From: UBA1138 sp036338615 | GTDB taxonomy: Bacteria > Gemmatimonadota > Gemmatimonadetes > Longimicrobiales > Gaopeijiaceae | DNA: 8,078 nt | Assembly: GCA_036338615.1 (NCBI GenBank) | Contig: JAYZBT010000199.1 | Span: 1-8,078, forward strand | Direction of reading: 5' to 3' | In this document: positions 5,582 through 8,078 of the stretch, in pieces | How positions within the stretch are numbered: the stretch's first letter is position 1 | How the letters are laid out: every line of letters begins with the position of its first letter | Position numbers and translations under genes: made by a program | Notes under the pieces: generated by a model | Databases searched by the model: none | What the model saw: only the letters and a program-made list of their open reading frames with translations | Told to the model about the DNA's origin: nothing

Positions 5582-6937
5582 ATGAGTCGTCGACAACACG
5601 CATTTATTCTCGTTTTGGCGGGCGTGCTCGGACCGCTCGCCCTGCCTGCGCCGGCCCAAAACCGAAGCACCGTGTTCCGCGTGCCCGTCACGGGTGTGAT
5701 CGAGCTCGGCCTGGCGCCCTTTATCGAGCGGAGCGTGAAAGAGGCTGCCGCCGCGGGAGCGTCGGCGATTGTGCTCGACATCGATACGCCCGGTGGCCGG
5801 GTCGACGCCGCTGAGCGCATCGCGGATGCCCTCGCCGACTCGGAAGTCCCCGTCTACTCCTTGGTGAATCGTCGAGCGTTCTCGGCGGGGGCGCTCATCG
5901 CGCTCTCGACGTCTCGCATCTACATGCGACCCGGGTCGGTCATCGGGGCGGCTACCCCGGTCGACGGTGCCGGAAACAAGGCCCCCGAGAAGATCGTCTC
6001 CGCGATGCGCAGTGAGATGCGTGCGCTCGCCGAGGCCCGAGGGCTGGACCCGACGGTCGCCGCCGCCATGGTGGACGAGGACGTGGAGATCGAGGGTGTC
6101 GTGGAGTCGGGCAAGCTGCTCACGCTCACGACGGAAGAGGCCGTGGCGATCGACTATGCGGTGGAGATCGAGGACTTGGATGCGCTGCTGACGGCGCTCG
6201 GCCACACCGGCGCGGACGTGGTGACGTCCCGAGTGAACTGGGCCGAGCAAATCGTGCGCTTCTTCTCCCATCCCGTGGTTGCTCCCTTCCTGCTCTCGCT
6301 CGGCTTCCTTGGGCTGATCGCGGAAATCAAGACGCCCGCGTTCGGCATGGCGGGCTTCGCGGGCATCCTCTCGCTGGGCCTCTTCTTCGGGTCTCACTTG
6401 ATCGTCGGGTTGGCCGGGATGGAGGATCTACTCCTATTCGGTGCCGGCGTGCTCCTGGTGGGCGTGGAGGTATTCGTCATACCTGGCTTCGGGCTCTTCG
6501 GCGTGGCGGGCATCGCTGCTCTGGTGGCCGGTCTGTATATGAGCATGCTCGGATCGCTGCCGACTGCGTCCGACTTCGGTACAGCCGGGATGGTACTGAC
6601 GACGACCGTGCTGCTGGTGCTCGTGTCGGCATGGGCGCTCGTCCGGTCGCTGCCGCGCAGTTCCAGGTTGGCCAAAAGCGGCATCTTCCTGTTGCAGCGG
6701 ACGGATCGCGCCATCGGGTACGAGTCAGCCGAGGTACGCGACGACTTGATCGATTCGATCGGCACCGCGATCACCGACCTACGGCCGTCGGGCACAGCGA
6801 TGTTCGGCGACGAGCGCATCGACGTCGTCTCGGAGTCCGAGTGGATCAAGGAAGGGACGCCCGTGCGCGTCATCAGCGCGGAGGGATACCGACACATCGT
6901 GCGATCTGTGACCCCCGACGACGAAGAGAAGGCCTGA
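5582..6937 (+). CDS. nfeD: NfeD long-form membrane protein (ClpP-like serine protease domain plus OB-fold)
   Basis: A 451-residue NfeD1b-type protein. Residues 1-26 are a signal peptide ending LPAPAQ. Residues 32-200 form a ClpP/crotonase-like protease domain: DIDTPGGRVDAA (66-77), the nucleophile region RRAFSAGALIALS with Ser101, and VDEDVEIEGVVESGKLL (164-180). Four or five membrane helices follow (about 232-249, 253-277, 283-301, 303-322, 336-355). A C-terminal soluble OB-fold (about 390-445) carries the family pattern TDLRPSGTAMFGDERIDVVS. By my remembered alignment to archaeal PH1510 the catalytic lysine position is Arg147, so proteolysis is uncertain; Lys133 and Lys137 are nearby. The family is tied to membrane quality control and works next to stomatin/flotillin proteins. 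floA follows after 41 bases, the classic pairing, as in yqeZ-yqfA of Bacillus subtilis. The start at 5582 has a strong Shine-Dalgarno; GTG at 5579 would add one residue. Confidence 0.93.
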   Translation: MSRRQHAFILVLAGVLGPLALPAPAQNRSTVFRVPVTGVIELGLAPFIERSVKEAAAAGASAIVLDIDTPGGRVDAAERIADALADSEVPVYSLVNRRAFSAGALIALSTSRIYMRPGSVIGAATPVDGAGNKAPEKIVSAMRSEMRALAEARGLDPTVAAAMVDEDVEIEGVVESGKLLTLTTEEAVAIDYAVEIEDLDALLTALGHTGADVVTSRVNWAEQIVRFFSHPVVAPFLLSLGFLGLIAEIKTPAFGMAGFAGILSLGLFFGSHLIVGLAGMEDLLLFGAGVLLVGVEVFVIPGFGLFGVAGIAALVAGLYMSMLGSLPTASDFGTAGMVLTTTVLLVLVSAWALVRSLPRSSRLAKSGIFLLQRTDRAIGYESAEVRDDLIDSIGTAITDLRPSGTAMFGDERIDVVSESEWIKEGTPVRVISAEGYRHIVRSVTPDDEEKA

Positions 6938-6965
6938 CCACCACTTCCCTACGAACACCCTGATC

Positions 6966-6969
6966 GAGG
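6966..6969 (+). promoter_or_regulatory. Ribosome binding site of floA
   Basis: GAGG lies 9 bases before the ATG at 6979 and 15 before the next in-frame ATG at 6985, which favours the first start. The intervening TCTTTTTAA is unusually T-rich for this window. Confidence 0.5.
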
Positions 6970-6978
6970 CTCTTTTTA

Positions 6979-7980
6979 ATGGACATGGACCCCGCGTTCG
7001 CCCTCCAGTTGTTTCTGATCGCCGCCGCGGTCACCGTCGGTTCCGTAGTGCTTTGGTTGGTGCCGGTCCGTCTTTGGATCGAGGCCCAATCGGCGGGTGT
7101 GAAAGTGGGCATCGGCTCTCTCATCGGTATGCGCCTGCGCAAGGTGGCTCCGCCTGCTGTGGTGCGCCCGCTCATCACCGCGACCAAGGCCGGCATCCAA
7201 CTCGACATCAATCAGCTCGAGGCGCACTACCTCGCGGGCGGTGCGGTCGGTCGCGTGGTGGGCGCGCTCATCAGCGCCGAGAAGGCTTCAATCGAGCTCG
7301 CGTTCAATCAGGCCGCGGCGATCGACCTCGCCGGACGAGACGTTTTCGAGGCGGTGCAGGTATCCGTCAACCCGAAGGTCATCAACACGCCGAAGGTCGC
7401 GGCGATGGCCAAGGACGGGATCCAGCTGATCGCCATCGCTCGCGTTACCGTTCGCGCGAACATCAACCGGCTCGTCGGTGGTGCGGGTGAAGAGACGATC
7501 CTTGCACGCGTCGGTGAGGGCATCGTATCCACGATCGGATCGGCGCAATCGCACAAAGCGGTGCTCGAGAACCCGGACGCCATCTCCAAGACCGTGCTCG
7601 CGAAGGGGCTCGACTCCGGCACCGCGTTCGAGATCCTGTCGATCGACATCGCGGACGTAGACGTGGGCAAGAACATCGGCGCCGAGCTACAGACGGATCA
7701 GGCCGAGGCCGACAAGCGAGTCGCGCAGGCGCGTGCCGAAGAGCGACGTGCGATGGCGGTGGCGAAGGAACAGGAGATGAAGGCGCTGGTGGGAGAGATG
7801 AAAGCAGAGGTCGTGAAAGCCGAGGCTCAGGTGCCGCTCGCGCTCGCCGAGGCGTTCCGCGAGGGCCACCTAGGCGTGATGGACTACATGCGGTACAAGA
7901 ACATCCAGGCGGACACGTCGATGAGACGGGCGATCGCCGGACCCGACGACAGTGGCTCGACGGCTCCTGCCGACGAGTAG
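6979..7980 (+). CDS. floA: Flotillin-like protein FloA (membrane microdomain scaffold)
   Basis: A full-length 333-residue FloA (Bacillus subtilis FloA is about 331). Residues 7-29 are the membrane-inserted hydrophobic segment, with conserved VPVRLWI and SAGVKVGI after it. The SPFH-type domain covers about 35-230 and keeps long stretches I recall as nearly invariant: QLEAHYLAGG (79-88), AAIDLAGRDVFEAVQ, SVNPKVI (129-135), VGGAGEETILARVGEGIVST (166-185) and KGLDSGTAFEILSIDIADVD (209-228). Residues 236-292 are an Ala/Glu/Lys-rich flotillin-type coiled coil (QTDQAEADKRVAQARAEERR) for oligomerisation, then VMDYMRYKNIQADTSMR and a short acidic tail. By family it forms oligomeric foci at the cytoplasmic face of the membrane, organising lipid domains and helping membrane-bound enzymes. 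It sits 41 bases after nfeD, and a small membrane-protein gene starts 12 bases after its stop, so all are probably one transcript. Confidence 0.97.
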   Translation: MDMDPAFALQLFLIAAAVTVGSVVLWLVPVRLWIEAQSAGVKVGIGSLIGMRLRKVAPPAVVRPLITATKAGIQLDINQLEAHYLAGGAVGRVVGALISAEKASIELAFNQAAAIDLAGRDVFEAVQVSVNPKVINTPKVAAMAKDGIQLIAIARVTVRANINRLVGGAGEETILARVGEGIVSTIGSAQSHKAVLENPDAISKTVLAKGLDSGTAFEILSIDIADVDVGKNIGAELQTDQAEADKRVAQARAEERRAMAVAKEQEMKALVGEMKAEVVKAEAQVPLALAEAFREGHLGVMDYMRYKNIQADTSMRRAIAGPDDSGSTAPADE

Positions 7981-7992
7981 TAGGCGCAGCTG

Positions 7993-8078
7993 ATGGACGG
8001 GCTGGTCTTCCTGGTCGTCATCGTTCTCTTCTCGCTCCTGGAAGGTGTCCTCCGGAAGCAGAAGGCTGGACGGATGTT
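7993..8078 (+). CDS. Small protein with N-terminal membrane segment, cut by window edge
   Basis: The visible 28 codons encode MDGLVFLVVIVLFSLLEG then VLRKQKAGRM, with no stop before the right edge. Residues 4-16 are strongly hydrophobic and are followed by a basic cluster (RKQK), predicting one anchored helix with the C-terminal part on the cytoplasmic side. A weak AGG lies 8 bases before the ATG and only 12 bases separate it from the floA stop, so it is probably co-translated with floA. The function is not recognisable from this fragment. Confidence 0.6.
   Translation, partial: MDGLVFLVVIVLFSLLEGVLRKQKAGRM

Noticed and set aside
5486..6397. 303-residue minus-strand open frame
   Set aside because: Antisense to NfeD; highly charged low-complexity composition (Arg, His, Asp, Gly) typical of a reverse-strand shadow.
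1..8078. tRNA, rRNA, CRISPR, insertion sequence or attachment site
   Set aside because: No such structure seen on either strand; nearly all bases are accounted for by ordinary protein genes.

Overview
The window is GC-rich, densely coded bacterial chromosome with two divergent gene groups that meet at about 4608-4785. Short spacers, start/stop overlaps and GC-rich third codon positions suggest a high-GC, probably Gram-negative-type environmental bacterium. A Gemmatimonadota-like or related uncultured lineage would fit the gene make-up and protein style, but this is impression-level inference; nothing here (no rRNA, no tRNA) fixes the taxon. I see no mobile element, CRISPR array or tRNA.

Minus-strand group (4607 down to the left edge): an enoyl-CoA hydratase/isomerase-family protein, a thiolase of the beta-ketoadipyl-CoA/3-oxoacyl-CoA type, and a 3-hydroxyacyl-CoA dehydrogenase that overlaps the thiolase by GTGA. 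Then, after a 144-base spacer with two small hairpins, come a 73-residue DUF3311-like two-helix membrane protein and a sodium:solute symporter. The symporter overlaps its small partner by one base and runs off the left edge. The three enzymes can carry out hydration, dehydrogenation and thiolysis, the last three steps of beta-oxidation or of a CoA-dependent aromatic/dicarboxylate pathway. The symporter may import the carboxylate that feeds it. No acyl-CoA ligase or acyl-CoA dehydrogenase lies inside the window.

Plus-strand group (4786 to the right edge): an unrecognised, mostly helical lipoprotein; a long-form NfeD protein (ClpP-like domain, membrane helices, C-terminal OB-fold); the flotillin-like protein FloA; and the start of a small protein with an N-terminal membrane segment, cut by the right edge. 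NfeD-FloA is a known pairing linked to membrane microdomains. The flanking lipoprotein and small membrane protein are the least explained part of the window and the best candidates for something undescribed.

The divergent intergenic region holds an interrupted palindrome (4677-4692), overlapping a weak promoter-like pair for the catabolic genes, and a 7-base direct repeat in the presumed leader of those genes.
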